Notes: a model not told the origin generated them from the letters alone. DNA of 49,814 bases from CALARM01 sp964431735 (GCA_964431735.1 CAYSLJ010000032.1:1-49814), one strand, 5' to 3'; shown: positions 6,609 to 14,505, counted from the first letter of the stretch. Translations and numbers: made by a program.

Positions 6609-7282
6609 TCATAACCTTTCATTTTTCCATTGATACAAAAATACTCATAATATTCTTTTAATACTTTAAATACAGCAGACTCTTTATCGGAAGGTATATA
6701 GTTATATATTTTAATTTCTTTCATAAAATTTTCATCCACTTCATCTACTTTTTTTCCCTGTTTTTTAAACTTCAAAAATATCTTCGGCAGAAGCAGAAAA
6801 TCCATTTTTTCTCCTTCAATATCGATAGTAAAAGGTTGTGGAGAAGAGAAACAACTGCATGAAGGATTTTCATCTTCAATATTTTCAGCGTCAGGGGCAT
6901 TTCCAATTATTTTATCTACTTTTAAAACAATTTCTTCTGCTACAATATCCACTATTTCCTGAAGATTATCTTCTGTAATAGTTCTGTCTTTTAAAAGTTC
7001 CGGCACAGAAATACAATCTTTAACTTTTCCGCTGTGCATTTCAGTTCCTCTTTTAGCACAGAGTTTTTCGCAGCCGTCTATTGTTATGGTGGGGTTTAAT
7101 TTTGCAAAGGTTCTTTCTCCTTCTCCTCCGGCAAGGAAAAGAGGGAAACACAGTGTTACACATTTTCCCTTTCTGAGTGTATCCATAACCTTTCTTACGG
7201 CAAGCCTTGTCACAGTGCCTCCTGAAAATTCTTCTCCGCTGCAGGAAACCAGTCCTACTTTAACTGTTTCCAATGAAATCAA
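6587..7282 (-). CDS. DGC-domain protein with C-terminal extension
   Basis: The 231-residue product has an N-terminal DGC domain: VGLVSCSGEEFSGGT, CFPLFLAGGEGER and TIDGCEKLCAKRG with the conserved Asp-Gly-Cys. A C-terminal extension of about 110 residues contains CSCFSS and is otherwise charged. The frame opens with TTG at 7282, overlapping the upstream stop; a second TTG at 7273 has better spacing to AAAGGGG and may be the real start. DGC proteins are annotated as putative zinc-binding proteins and often lie in arsenic or mercury operons; the biochemical role is unsettled. Its last codons and stop come from a heptamer array. Confidence 0.75.
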   Translation of the reverse strand: MISLETVKVGLVSCSGEEFSGGTVTRLAVRKVMDTLRKGKCVTLCFPLFLAGGEGERTFAKLNPTITIDGCEKLCAKRGTEMHSGKVKDCISVPELLKDRTITEDNLQEIVDIVAEEIVLKVDKIIGNAPDAENIEDENPSCSCFSSPQPFTIDIEGEKMDFLLLPKIFLKFKKQGKKVDEVDENFMKEIKIYNYIPSDKESAVFKVLKEYYEYFCINGKMKGYEELRVES

Positions 7283-7677
7283 CCCCTTTCCTCAAGTTCT
7301 TTTACAATACTCGATATATCGGAAGCTATAATAGAAGCCATTTTCTTCCCGTCTTCTCCCGGTTCTGTAACAGTTCCCGGTTTTAATTCTCTATGTTTTC
7401 TCATATAATCCATTACCATAAGACTTTTTTCTACAGAGCCACCGCTTTTTTCCACATTTTTCAATGCACAGGCCTTCGGGCAGCCGTCAACTGTTATAGA
7501 AGGATTTTTTTTAACTTTTTTAACTGTTTCCTCATCTCCTACGGTAAGAAGGGCAAGACATGGACCTTCTGTAATATCTTTTAATTTATGTACCACTTCT
7601 CTTACGGAATCTCTTGCAATAGTTCCTGCAACCTTTCCTATACCGCTGCATGGGAAAATCATTACTTTTTTATTCAT
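7279..7677 (-). CDS. DGC-domain protein (short form)
   Basis: The 132-residue protein is a single DGC domain: IFPCSGIGKVAGTIARD at the N-terminus (Cys near residue 10), LLTVGDEETVKKVKKNP in the middle, and TVDGCPKACALKN (residues about 62-74) with the Asp-Gly-Cys and a second Cys three residues on. It is a close relative of the next gene and of the N-terminal half of the lipoyl fusion, so this operon encodes three DGC domains. It overlaps the next gene by 4 nt and starts 4 nt after the redoxin stop, so co-translation is expected. Cys-rich conserved sites suit metal(loid) or persulfide binding (inference). Confidence 0.8.
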   Translation of the reverse strand: MNKKVMIFPCSGIGKVAGTIARDSVREVVHKLKDITEGPCLALLTVGDEETVKKVKKNPSITVDGCPKACALKNVEKSGGSVEKSLMVMDYMRKHRELKPGTVTEPGEDGKKMASIIASDISSIVKELEERG

Positions 7678-7681
7678 ATTA

Positions 7682-7912
7682 TTAGCAGATCCAGCCTCTC
7701 ACCTCCTCGTTACGGGGAACACGGCCGGCACATACTACTGTTCCGTCAATAACTAGTCCCGGAAGAGTCATAATGCCGTAAGACATAATCTTTTGCATTT
7801 CCTGAACTTTCACTAATTCTACATCAAGTTTCTTCTCTTCAATTACCTGTTTTACAAGTTCATAGGTTTTGGTACAGTTCGGGCAGCCAGGCCCTAAGAC
7901 TTCTACTTTCAT
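7682..7912 (-). CDS. Small thioredoxin-fold redoxin (redox-active disulfide protein 2 type)
   Basis: The 76-residue thioredoxin-fold protein starts MKVEVLGPGCPNCTKTYEL. The CPNC motif at residues 10-13 is typical of the thioredoxin_3 / redox-active disulfide protein family. The cis-Pro region is IMTLPGLVIDG (about residue 50), followed by VCAGRVP. Such proteins commonly accompany ArsR-ACR3 and CcdA genes and act as cytoplasmic electron carriers. It lies between CcdA and the short DGC gene, making it a plausible partner on the inner side of CcdA (inference). AAAGGAAAG precedes the ATG. Confidence 0.88.
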   Translation of the reverse strand: MKVEVLGPGCPNCTKTYELVKQVIEEKKLDVELVKVQEMQKIMSYGIMTLPGLVIDGTVVCAGRVPRNEEVRGWIC

Positions 7913-7930
7913 TTTTTTCTTTCCTTTCTT

Positions 7931-8016
7931 ATGTGTAATGCGTAATGCGTGTTTTTACTGGGTACCGGGCGAACACATGGGTTCGCTTTTCATTATTCAC
8001 TACTCACCTCTCACTA
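7931..8016 (-). repeat. Composite repeat family C, copy 1
   Basis: On the minus strand the CcdA stop TAG is followed without a gap by TGAGAGG, TGAGTAG, TGAATAA, TGAAAAG. A hairpin GCGAACCCATGTGTTCGC follows, then GGTACC and TAATGCG units (inverted orientation). The hairpin could act as a terminator or RNA-stability element inside the operon. The same layout recurs at 23937-24062 and 31323-31380. Confidence 0.7.
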
Positions 8017-8706
8017 AATAGATTGCCAGAATATATAAAATCCTCCGAGAACAAAAATAACACCGCTTACTTTTTTCATAACTGTAGAAAAACTTCCTAT
8101 TCCTCTGGCTTTTGCCAGTTTATCTACAAATCCCACACTTATTCCTGCTATAAAAACGAGAGTCCAGTGACCTATAGCATAAAAAAGTAAAAGAGTTGCT
8201 CCGTAAAGAGCATTCCCTTTTACCGATGCAAGGGCAAGTATACCTATAAGAGCAGGGGTGGCACATGGAGCAGAAGCAAGGCCGAAAAGAAGGCCCAGTA
8301 TAAAACCTCCAATAATTCCTTTTTGTTTCGGCTGAATCTTCTGTATCGGCGCAGGCATCGGTATATTTAAGATACCAAGCAACTGTAACCCTGCCGCAAC
8401 TGCCACAAGGGCTATGGCTATATAACCCCATTTGCCGAAGAGCTTCATAAAACCTCCAACAAAACCTACAGTAGCACCGAGAAGGGTAAAACTTATTGTC
8501 AGTCCTATAACAAAAACTATAGAGTAAGATATTGCTTTTTTTGTGTCTCCTTCTGCATATCCTCCTATAAAGCCTATAACAAGAGGTATTATTGCAAGCA
8601 CACAGGGGCTCGCACAAGAAAATAATCCTCCAAGAAAAACTGCTGCATATGCAAGGGCTGGATTGGCATCAATCAGACCTGCCAGTTGATTGGCAATCTG
8701 TTCCAT
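8014..8706 (-). CDS. ccdA: CcdA/DsbD-type transmembrane thiol-electron transporter
   Basis: The 230-residue protein has six hydrophobic segments. The first conserved Cys pair lies in GGLFSCASPCVLAIIPLV (residues about 26-43) and the second in FGLASAPCATPALIGILA (about 140-158); CxxxxC-P and PCATP are the hallmarks of CcdA/DsbD family reductant conductors. It moves electrons from a cytoplasmic thioredoxin-like donor to extracytoplasmic thiol proteins. Its ATG overlaps the stop of the selenothioredoxin gene, so that anchored thioredoxin is the obvious acceptor. The stop codon is followed directly by a TGA heptamer array. Confidence 0.92.
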   Translation of the reverse strand: MEQIANQLAGLIDANPALAYAAVFLGGLFSCASPCVLAIIPLVIGFIGGYAEGDTKKAISYSIVFVIGLTISFTLLGATVGFVGGFMKLFGKWGYIAIALVAVAAGLQLLGILNIPMPAPIQKIQPKQKGIIGGFILGLLFGLASAPCATPALIGILALASVKGNALYGATLLLFYAIGHWTLVFIAGISVGFVDKLAKARGIGSFSTVMKKVSGVIFVLGGFYIFWQSI

Positions 8707-9110
8707 TATTTTATGAATCCTTTTTCTTTAAAAATTTTCTTTATATCTTCTTCCGCCAGAAAACCTTCATGTCGGTAAACTTCTTTTCCCTCTGAGTCAT
8801 AAAAAATCTGGGTAGGAATAACTTTTATAGATGCTTTCATAACTTGTTCTCTGTTTTCCTTTATCTTTACATCTATAAAATCCACTCTTATTTGCCCTTC
8901 ATATTGTTTCTGCAAAGATTCCAGCACGGGAACCATTTTTTTACAGGCTCCTCAGCCATGAGAACCATAATCAACCATAGCAGGAAATAGTTCGTCCTTA
9001 CCGGCAGATGTGCCTGTGCCGGGAGGTTTGTTTTTTATAAGGTACATTGCTATAAATACTGCCACGACAATTAATATTACTGCTATTTTGAATACCATAT
9101 TTCTGTTCAT
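8706..9110 (-). CDS. Membrane-anchored selenocysteine-containing thioredoxin-like protein
   Basis: The ATG at 9110 has AGGAGATAAATT upstream. The frame crosses TGA at 8952-8954 (codon 53) and gives 134 residues with Sec. Residues 1-24 are a signal anchor (VILIVVAVFIAMYLI); a Gly/Thr/Lys linker follows. The active site is GSHGUGACKKMVP, with Sec at the first position of the thioredoxin CxxC. IKVIPTQIFYD carries the cis-Pro, and a normal C-terminal helix follows. A candidate SECIS lies 17 nt after the UGA. Protein homology on both sides of the codon makes readthrough very likely. Predicted to face outside the cytoplasm and be reduced by CcdA, whose gene overlaps it. Ordinary gene callers would start it at 8936 and lose the active site. 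Confidence 0.9.
8917..8934 (-). promoter_or_regulatory. SECIS-like hairpin of the selenothioredoxin gene
   Basis: GGTTCC-CGTGCT-GGAATC forms a 6-bp stem with one G-U pair and a six-base loop containing GU. It begins 17 nt 3' of the UGA at 8952-8954, within the usual bacterial SECIS window. Confidence 0.5.
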
Positions 9111-9123
9111 AATTTATCTCCTG

Positions 9124-9675
9124 TTATTTATCAAATTCAACTATACAGGCAGGTAAAACGGTATCTTTACTGATATCATTCCATAATGGCTTATCTTTCA
9201 TACCGGGCCTGTAAAAACACATAGCATCTTCTGCGCCTTTATAATTATTCGGCTCTCCCTGTGCCCAGCTACTGTATTTAATTTTTTCTCCTTTAATCCA
9301 TTTCCATATCCCTTCTTTTTTATATCCTCCTATCCAGGGACCGCATCCGTTACCGGAGCCATCTATTACCCATAATTCTTTATTTTTACATATTAATTTA
9401 TAAATAAAATTATTTTCATCTTTTGATGTTATTGTTGCAAGATATCCTCCTGAAGCTTCGGCGGCTTTTTTTGCATCTTCCCATGTGAAACCCCAGGGAA
9501 GAGTTAAAACCTGATAGGAGTGACCATTTCCTCCGTCACTTTTTGACCATATGGAAGGGCTCACGGCCCCGCTGCAACCGCCGGGTCCTCAGCCTCCTGC
9601 AGTTACAGGACAGGTCAACAATGATATGATGGACAGGCAGAACATACATATGAGTAACAAACTTTTTTTATACAT
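9124..9675 (-). CDS. Secreted C-type lectin-domain selenoprotein
   Basis: The ATG at 9675 has AGGAG at an 8-nt spacing; an ATG six bases upstream is too close. Residues 1-26 form a signal peptide (MYKKSLLLICMFCLSIISLL). TGA at 9589-9591 (codon 29) falls in AGGUGPGGCSG, so Sec would lie near the mature N-terminus with a Cys five residues on. After it comes a C-type lectin domain: FTWEDAKKAAEASGGYLATI, WIGGYKKEGIWKW, the calcium/sugar motif GEPNN, then PLWNDIS and a final Cys. The total is 183 residues. The signal peptide before and lectin domain after the same TGA make readthrough likely. It lies 13 bp upstream of the selenothioredoxin. I know of no described selenolectin. Confidence 0.82.
9568..9585 (-). 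promoter_or_regulatory. SECIS-like hairpin of the selenolectin gene
   Basis: CCCG-GC-GGTT-GC-(AG)-CGGG forms a G+C-rich stem with a two-base bulge and a GGUU loop, starting 3 nt after the UGA at 9589-9591. The loop resembles that of the small selenoprotein hairpin. The spacing is shorter than usual. Confidence 0.4.
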
Positions 9676-9701
9676 TAACATCTCTCCTTTTTTATAATTC
9701 A

Positions 9702-9720
9702 TGACGCGTAATGAGTGATG
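9702..9720 (+). repeat. Short heptamer array (TGACGCG, TAATGAG, TGATGAT)
   Basis: Three T(G/A)A heptamers lie between the selenolectin start and the stop of the upstream secreted protein (9724). They are on the strand opposite the operon. Confidence 0.55.
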
Positions 9721-9723
9721 ATA

Positions 9724-10089
9724 TTATTTACTTACACTGATTTTCCCCTCGCTTATTCCTTCTTTATCACATTCCCGCCATACACGGATAGACCCCCGAA
9801 CATCAGTCAGTTTTATGTCAAGAACTATCTCGAACACTCTTTTACTGACCTGTTTCCATTCCCCTTTTTTTATTAATTTTACTCCTGTGTAATCGAAATT
9901 TACATCTTTCAGCTTTTCCGGGCAGTTTTTATGGGCCAGTTCCAGAGTTATCTTTACGGAAGCTATGTTATTACTGTTTACTTTTACTGTTGATGGTTCG
10001 AACGTAATGTCACATGCAAAAAGTTTCTCCCCGTTAAAAACAAGTAACATTAATAACAGGAGTGGCAACAAAATTTTTGTTTTTTTCAT
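9724..10089 (-). CDS. Secreted cysteine-containing protein of unknown function
   Basis: The ATG at 10089 has GAAAGGA upstream; a longer frame to 10143 runs through non-coding sequence. Residues 1-24 are a signal peptide (KKTKILLPLLLLMLLVF) ending near LFACDITF. The mature part, about 97 residues, looks beta-rich (PSTVKVNSNNIASVKITLEL) with Cys in CDITF, KNCPEK and RECDK. I do not recognise the family; the start resembles immunoglobulin-like or YceI-type secreted folds only loosely. It sits between acr3 and the selenolectin, so it may be a substrate or partner of the exported selenoproteins (inference). Confidence 0.6.
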   Translation of the reverse strand: MKKTKILLPLLLLMLLVFNGEKLFACDITFEPSTVKVNSNNIASVKITLELAHKNCPEKLKDVNFDYTGVKLIKKGEWKQVSKRVFEIVLDIKLTDVRGSIRVWRECDKEGISEGKISVSK

Positions 10090-10117
10090 AATGAAAATTC
10101 CTTTCAATATTGATTTT

Positions 10118-11182
10118 TTATTTATTACAACATTTCTCGACAAACCATGTATTCTTCAATTTGAATGCCACATTTACGAGACTGATTAAAACAGGTACTT
10201 CAACAAGAGGTCCTATGACTGCGGCAAAAGCCTGGTCTGAGCCTATTCCGAATACTGCTACTGCAACAGCAATGGCAAGTTCAAAATTATTACTTGCCGC
10301 AGTAAATGAAAGGCTTGTACTCTGTTCATAATTTGCTCCCATTTTATAAGAAGTAAAATAAGAAACAAAAAACATGATGACAAAATAAATTACAAGAGGT
10401 ATGGCTATAAGAATTACATTAAAAGGATTTTTTACTATATAATCACCCTTTATCGAAAACATAACAACTATTGTAAATAAAAGAGCTACAAGGGTTACAT
10501 GGCTTATCTTCGGCATGAATTTTTCCTGATACCAGATTTTATCTTTTATATTAATAAGACTGTATCTCGTAATCAAACCTGCTATAAATGGAATACCAAG
10601 ATATATAAATACACTCACGGCAATCTGGCCTATTGTAATGGAAACTGCCGTTCCCTGTGTGAGTCCGAGTGATTTCGGTAGAAGTGTTATAAAAATATAG
10701 GCATAGACGGAAAAGAATAATATCTGGAATATAGAGTTGAATGCCACAAGTCCTGCACAGTATTCCGTATCCCCTCCGGCAAGCTCATTCCATACTATAA
10801 CCATGGCAATACATCTGGCAAGGCCAATCATTATAAGACCTTCCATAAATCCCTGATGGCCTTGAAGGAAAATTATGGCAAGAATGAACATAAGAACAGG
10901 TCCTATTACCCAGTTCTGTATAAGAGAAATAGCCAGAATTTTTATATTTTTAAATACGTGAGGCAATTCTTCATATTTTACCTTCGCAAGGGGAGGATAC
11001 ATCATCAGTATAAGACCTATGGCAATAGGTATTGAAGTTGTTCCTATCTGAAACCTGTTTATAAGATCCTTCAACTGGGGAGCGAAATATCCGAGAGCCA
11101 CTCCTGCTATCATGGCAAGAAATATCCAGATTGTTAAAAACCTGTCCGGGAATGATAGTTTTTTTATAGCTGATTCAGACAT
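10118..11182 (-). CDS. acr3: ACR3-family arsenite efflux permease
   Basis: The 354-residue product has about ten membrane segments. The N-terminus SFPDRFLTIWIFLAMIAGVA and following GYFAP are characteristic of ACR3. ARCIAMVIVWNELAGGD (residues about 135-150) contains the conserved functional Cys, and AASNNFELAIAVAVA (about 300) is the second conserved half. It exports As(III), and sometimes Sb(III), driven by the proton motive force. GGGGGAGATTTTAT precedes the ATG. It follows arsR by 74 bp and heads the rest of the operon. The call is firm. Confidence 0.95.
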   Translation of the reverse strand: MSESAIKKLSFPDRFLTIWIFLAMIAGVALGYFAPQLKDLINRFQIGTTSIPIAIGLILMMYPPLAKVKYEELPHVFKNIKILAISLIQNWVIGPVLMFILAIIFLQGHQGFMEGLIMIGLARCIAMVIVWNELAGGDTEYCAGLVAFNSIFQILFFSVYAYIFITLLPKSLGLTQGTAVSITIGQIAVSVFIYLGIPFIAGLITRYSLINIKDKIWYQEKFMPKISHVTLVALLFTIVVMFSIKGDYIVKNPFNVILIAIPLVIYFVIMFFVSYFTSYKMGANYEQSTSLSFTAASNNFELAIAVAVAVFGIGSDQAFAAVIGPLVEVPVLISLVNVAFKLKNTWFVEKCCNK

Positions 11183-11256
11183 ATAAAATCTCCCCCTGTA
11201 ATTTAAATTTTCATATAAATATATATTAATATGAGCGAAAAAAAATAATATAAAAT

Positions 11257-11619
11257 CTATTTACATTTACATTCGATTACTCTCATGTTTTCTGAAAGTT
11301 CGGCCAGGTTCTCACATTCCGATTTAAATTCTTCCAGTTCCTCAAGATTGGAAGAAATAAAATTATTAAAAGAACTTAAAAAATCATCCAGAACTTTTTT
11401 ATTCAGAGAATAATAGGCCCATTTACCCTCATTTCTTTCCTTTACAAGCTCTACTTCTTTAAGTCTTTTAAGTTGCTGTGATACAGTAGGCTGTTTTAAT
11501 CCCGTAACTTCTTCAATCTCACAGACGCATAATTCTTTACATGTAAGGAGTTTGAAAAGTTTCAGTCTTGCTGGATCACCCAGTATTTTTAATATATTCA
11601 CATAATTATGTATTTTCAT
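11257..11619 (-). CDS. arsR: ArsR-family metalloregulatory repressor
   Basis: The ATG at 11619 (ATGGAGATATT upstream) gives 120 residues; the frame opens seven codons earlier. It has the winged-helix fold: ILGDPARLKLFKLL, then KELCVCEIEEVTGLKQPTVSQQLKRLKEVELV. The ELCVCEI segment carries the Cys-x-Cys As(III) sensor of E. coli-type ArsR; the C-terminal IECKCK adds two more Cys. It should release DNA when As(III) binds. It is the first gene of the minus-strand operon, and a consensus promoter with an overlapping dyad lies just upstream, so it is autoregulated (inference). Confidence 0.94.
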   Translation of the reverse strand: MKIHNYVNILKILGDPARLKLFKLLTCKELCVCEIEEVTGLKQPTVSQQLKRLKEVELVKERNEGKWAYYSLNKKVLDDFLSSFNNFISSNLEELEEFKSECENLAELSENMRVIECKCK

Positions 11620-11635
11620 AATATCTCCATAAATT

Positions 11636-11680
11636 CTCATATTATTATATGATTATATGACGAAATAAAATTCCTGTCAA
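11636..11680 (-). promoter_or_regulatory. arsR operon promoter with candidate ArsR operator
   Basis: On the minus strand TTGACA (11675-11680), a 17-bp spacer and TATAAT (11652-11657) form a perfect promoter. A2T-rich dyad CATATAATCATATAATAATATG overlaps and follows the -10 box (two imperfect CATAT/ATATG half sites). This is where ArsR/SmtB repressors commonly bind. Confidence 0.8.
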
Positions 11681-11865
11681 GAGAAATTTAACAGGAAAGA
11701 AAAAAAAAGAAGCAGAATATGAAAGTTATCATCAATCTGTATCTATCATGCCGCCTCTGCATTTTTATTTATCTTGAGAAGAATCTCTATTATTTCTTCA
11801 GCATCTTCTTCTTCAAAAACCCCGTTTATGCCGGAACTGTGTATATCCATAATATCAGAAATTAT

Positions 11866-11954
11866 GAAGGTGTTTGAAAAATATTCCTGGCTTATGCCAG
11901 ATACTTCCAGCAGAAAATGCTAAAAGTTTTAACAAAAATTTTCCAAACACCTTC
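11866..11954 (-). terminator. Inverted repeat downstream of the aquaporin gene
   Basis: GAAGGTGTTTG (11866-11876) and its complement (11944-11954) are perfect 11-bp arms that extend imperfectly into A/T runs, enclosing about 65 bp. It ends 5 bp past the aquaporin stop. It could be a terminator or mRNA stabiliser, or a small mobile palindrome. In 11681-11865 I see only a 34-codon minus-strand frame that I cannot support as a gene. Confidence 0.4.
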
Positions 11955-11959
11955 TAAAA

Positions 11960-12643
11960 TTATTCTTTCCCGAAGAATTTCCATGTAATAGCAGCAAGAA
12001 TGCCCCCTATAACAGGTGCAACGATAAATACCCATACCTGAGAAAGAGCTTCTCCTCCGACAAGAATTGCCGGGCCGAGACTTCTTGCAGGATTAACGGA
12101 TGTTCCCGTAATGGGAATACCTACAATATGTATGAGTACCAGGGCAAGTCCTATGGCAATTCCTGCAAAACCTGCCGGCGCATCCTTTGAAGTAGAGCCG
12201 AATATAACATAAAGGAATAGAAAAGTCAGTATGATTTCAGCAACAAAACCGGCCATGAGTGAGTATCCTCCGGGAGAATGAGAACTAAATCCATTCTGAC
12301 CAAGGCCGTTTACCGCTACAGAATAGCCTTCCTTACCTGATGCAACCAGCAATAAAAGAGCAGCACCTGTTATAGCTCCTATACATTGAACTATAATATA
12401 GACTACTGCATCTTTAGCTTTTATCTTGCCTGCTACAAGCATTGATATGGTTATAGCAGGATTAATATGGCACCCTGATATACCTCCGATTGCATAAACC
12501 ATTGCAAGAACTGTAAGGCCGAAGGCAAAGGATATACCCAGAAATCCTACATCTTTACCTGCAATCACTGCACTGCCGCAGCCTATGAAAACCAGAGCGA
12601 GGGTACCTATTAATTCTGATGCATATTTTTTCATATCTTCCAA
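11960..12643 (-). CDS. Aquaporin (AqpZ/GlpF-type channel)
   Basis: The start is TTG at 12643 with AAAGGAGGT at a 7-nt spacing; an ATG three codons on has worse spacing. The 227 residues are the normal length for a bacterial MIP channel with six helices. Both NPA boxes are present: SGCHINPAITISML near residue 60 and GTSVNPARSLGPA near 180. The C-terminus ends FFGKE. It lies upstream of arsR on the same strand; in rhizobia an aquaglyceroporin (AqpS) in an ars operon lets As(III) flow out, so a similar role is possible (inference). The reading frame is open all the way back through a truncated nucleotidase, giving a nominal 735-residue fusion. The Shine-Dalgarno and promoter suggest separate translation. 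Confidence 0.85.
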   Translation of the reverse strand: MEDMKKYASELIGTLALVFIGCGSAVIAGKDVGFLGISFAFGLTVLAMVYAIGGISGCHINPAITISMLVAGKIKAKDAVVYIIVQCIGAITGAALLLLVASGKEGYSVAVNGLGQNGFSSHSPGGYSLMAGFVAEIILTFLFLYVIFGSTSKDAPAGFAGIAIGLALVLIHIVGIPITGTSVNPARSLGPAILVGGEALSQVWVFIVAPVIGGILAAITWKFFGKE

Positions 12644-14167
12644 TTTTATCACCTCCTTTAATTCTGAATTATTGCAAAATGTATGCCTTATTTCAATTAT
12701 ATATAACATATAAACAGTTAAGCAAATTTTATTCTTTATCCTTATATCTGAAACTCTTTTACCGCCGGGTTTTGAATAATCTACTGTCATGGTGAGACCT
12801 GATACCTGAAGATTATCCTGTGTTGTTGCACTTATTTCAAGAAGGTCTTTTATATCTTTCCCGGTCAGTTCCATAGTAACAAGGTATGTGTTAAAAGGTA
12901 ACACATCACGAATAGACTTCGCTGTTATATTACCTTTCCTTATACCTTTTCTTATGCTACCGGAATTTTCAACTGCAATATCACTGCCTGTAGATTTTCT
13001 TATGGCATCTGTAAGGACATTACCCATAACGGACTCTACAATTTTATTTCTATCAAGGTCTACTTCAGTTCTTCCTATCACAGTGGATAAACTATTTCCT
13101 GTTTGTTCTATAACAGGTTTTATTATTTCCTCTATCTCACTATCAGGTGTTAACTGATTATTATTAACTGTAATGAGAGAATTTTCGAAGGATAGAATTT
13201 TTTTACTTGACGAATCTATATTTATATGTAAATTACCGACTTTTACACTGTTTGAACCTGCCTGAACTATAATTGTATTATTAATTTTTACTGCTTTCCC
13301 GATAGATGTATGACTGTGTCCTCCTACTATTATGTCAATTCCTCCGGTTTCGGTGGCAAGTGTTACATCATCTTTTAATCCTTCATGAGACAGGACTATT
13401 ATTAATTCAGCTCCATTTTTTTTCATTTCAGGTAAATATTTTTCAACAGTTTTTCTGGAATTTTTAAAATTTATCCCTTTAATATTTTCAGGATTTACTT
13501 TTTCAGAAGTGTCCTGGCTTATTAAACCGAGTATACCCACTTTAATCCCGTTTATTTCTTTTATAATATACGGAGTTAAACCTCCCATAAGAGTGCCATC
13601 ATTTTTTGTTATATTTGCTCCCATTACGGGGAAATCAGCTCTGTCAATCATTTCTTTAAGAGGGTACTGCCCCCAGTCAAATTCATGATTGCCAATTTCT
13701 GCGCCGTCATAACCCAGATTATTCATTACATCTATAATAGTTTTCCCTCCTGTTAGTTCGGATTCACAGGAACCCAGAGCCCAATCGCCTGCATCCAGAA
13801 GAAGGTTTTTCCCTTCTGTTTCTTTTTTTAATTCTTTTATGACGGTACCCATATAAGCCATTCCACCTGTATAGGCATTAAGTTCTTTATCGAATTGTTC
13901 AGGGACTATTGCGCCATGTATATCATTTGTATAAATTATGTTAAGAGATTTTATTTCTTTCTGGTTTTCAGTCTGAGAAATATTATTATTTTTCCAGGGA
14001 TTAGCCTGTTTTTTTCTGTAAAAACCTACCGGTTTATAAATACCTTTATCTTCATTTCTGCATCTTTCAAAAGTATCTTCTTCTTTTGAGTAACCTGTAT
14101 ATTTATTACTTTTACTATTTATAAGTATTCTTCGATTTATTTTATCTATTTTTTTATTTATCTCCAT
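12644..14167 (-). pseudogene. C-terminally truncated 5'-nucleotidase/cyclic phosphodiesterase, in frame with aquaporin
   Basis: The ATG at 14167 has AAGGAGATAATT upstream. Residues about 75-330 are a calcineurin-like metallophosphatase: IIYTNDIHGAIVPE, LLDAGDWALGS, IGNHEFDWGQYP, VLSHEG and GGHSHT supply the metal ligands. Residues about 360-480 are the start of the 5'-nucleotidase C-terminal domain (GRTEVDL, NVLTDAIRK, ENSGSIRKGI, LPFNTYLVTMELTG). Homology stops near residue 480 (RVSDIRIKNK), before the substrate-specificity segment is complete. The frame then runs through promoter-like A/T-rich DNA into the aquaporin. No signal peptide is seen, which is odd for this normally exported enzyme. 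It is probably an eroded gene joined to aqp by deletion; a real fusion is less likely. Confidence 0.7.
12696..12725 (-). promoter_or_regulatory. Candidate promoter of the aquaporin gene
   Basis: On the minus strand TTGCTT (12720-12725), an 18-bp spacer and TATAAT (12696-12701) lie about 50 bp upstream of the aquaporin TTG, inside the frame shared with the nucleotidase remnant. This supports independent expression. Confidence 0.6.
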
Positions 14168-14505
14168 AATTATCTCCTTTATCTCCTGGATTTTATTCTT
14201 TCTATAAGGTACTATTTAAATTTATAGTAAAAAGTTTTATATAATGTTATAAAAATTTCTGAACAAATTAAAGGTAATTCTCGCATCACCCTTATAAAAT
14301 CTAGTTTTATTAGATGATAAAAACCCACCAAATTATCTGTTTTTTCCAAAGTCAAAGTAATAATGGAAGACTATCATCTGTTAACCTGATAATTATAATA
14401 AACTATCTTTTTTAGACCGGTTCATTATTAAATCAGCAGTTGCTGTGGCAACAGGGATTATACCGAAAGCTATATATAATATTTTTTGTCACTACATCTT
14501 TAGAA
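14168..14505. other. Intergenic stretch without a recognisable gene
   Basis: This A/T-rich DNA lies between the nucleotidase start and the prepilin 3' end. It holds a small GTTGC-CACA-GCAAC hairpin (about 14439-14452) and a short hydrophobic minus-strand frame without a start codon. Nothing else is supportable. Confidence 0.5.

Noticed and set aside
11746..11850. 34-codon minus-strand frame (starts MDIHSSGINGVFEEED)
   Set aside because: No Shine-Dalgarno, no homology recognised, short; codon pattern alone is not enough.
14430..14500. Possible minute gene with a CCHSNC-TGA motif on the minus strand, resembling a further selenoprotein
   Set aside because: No Shine-Dalgarno, only a few codons after the TGA, and no relationship to the other Sec motifs.
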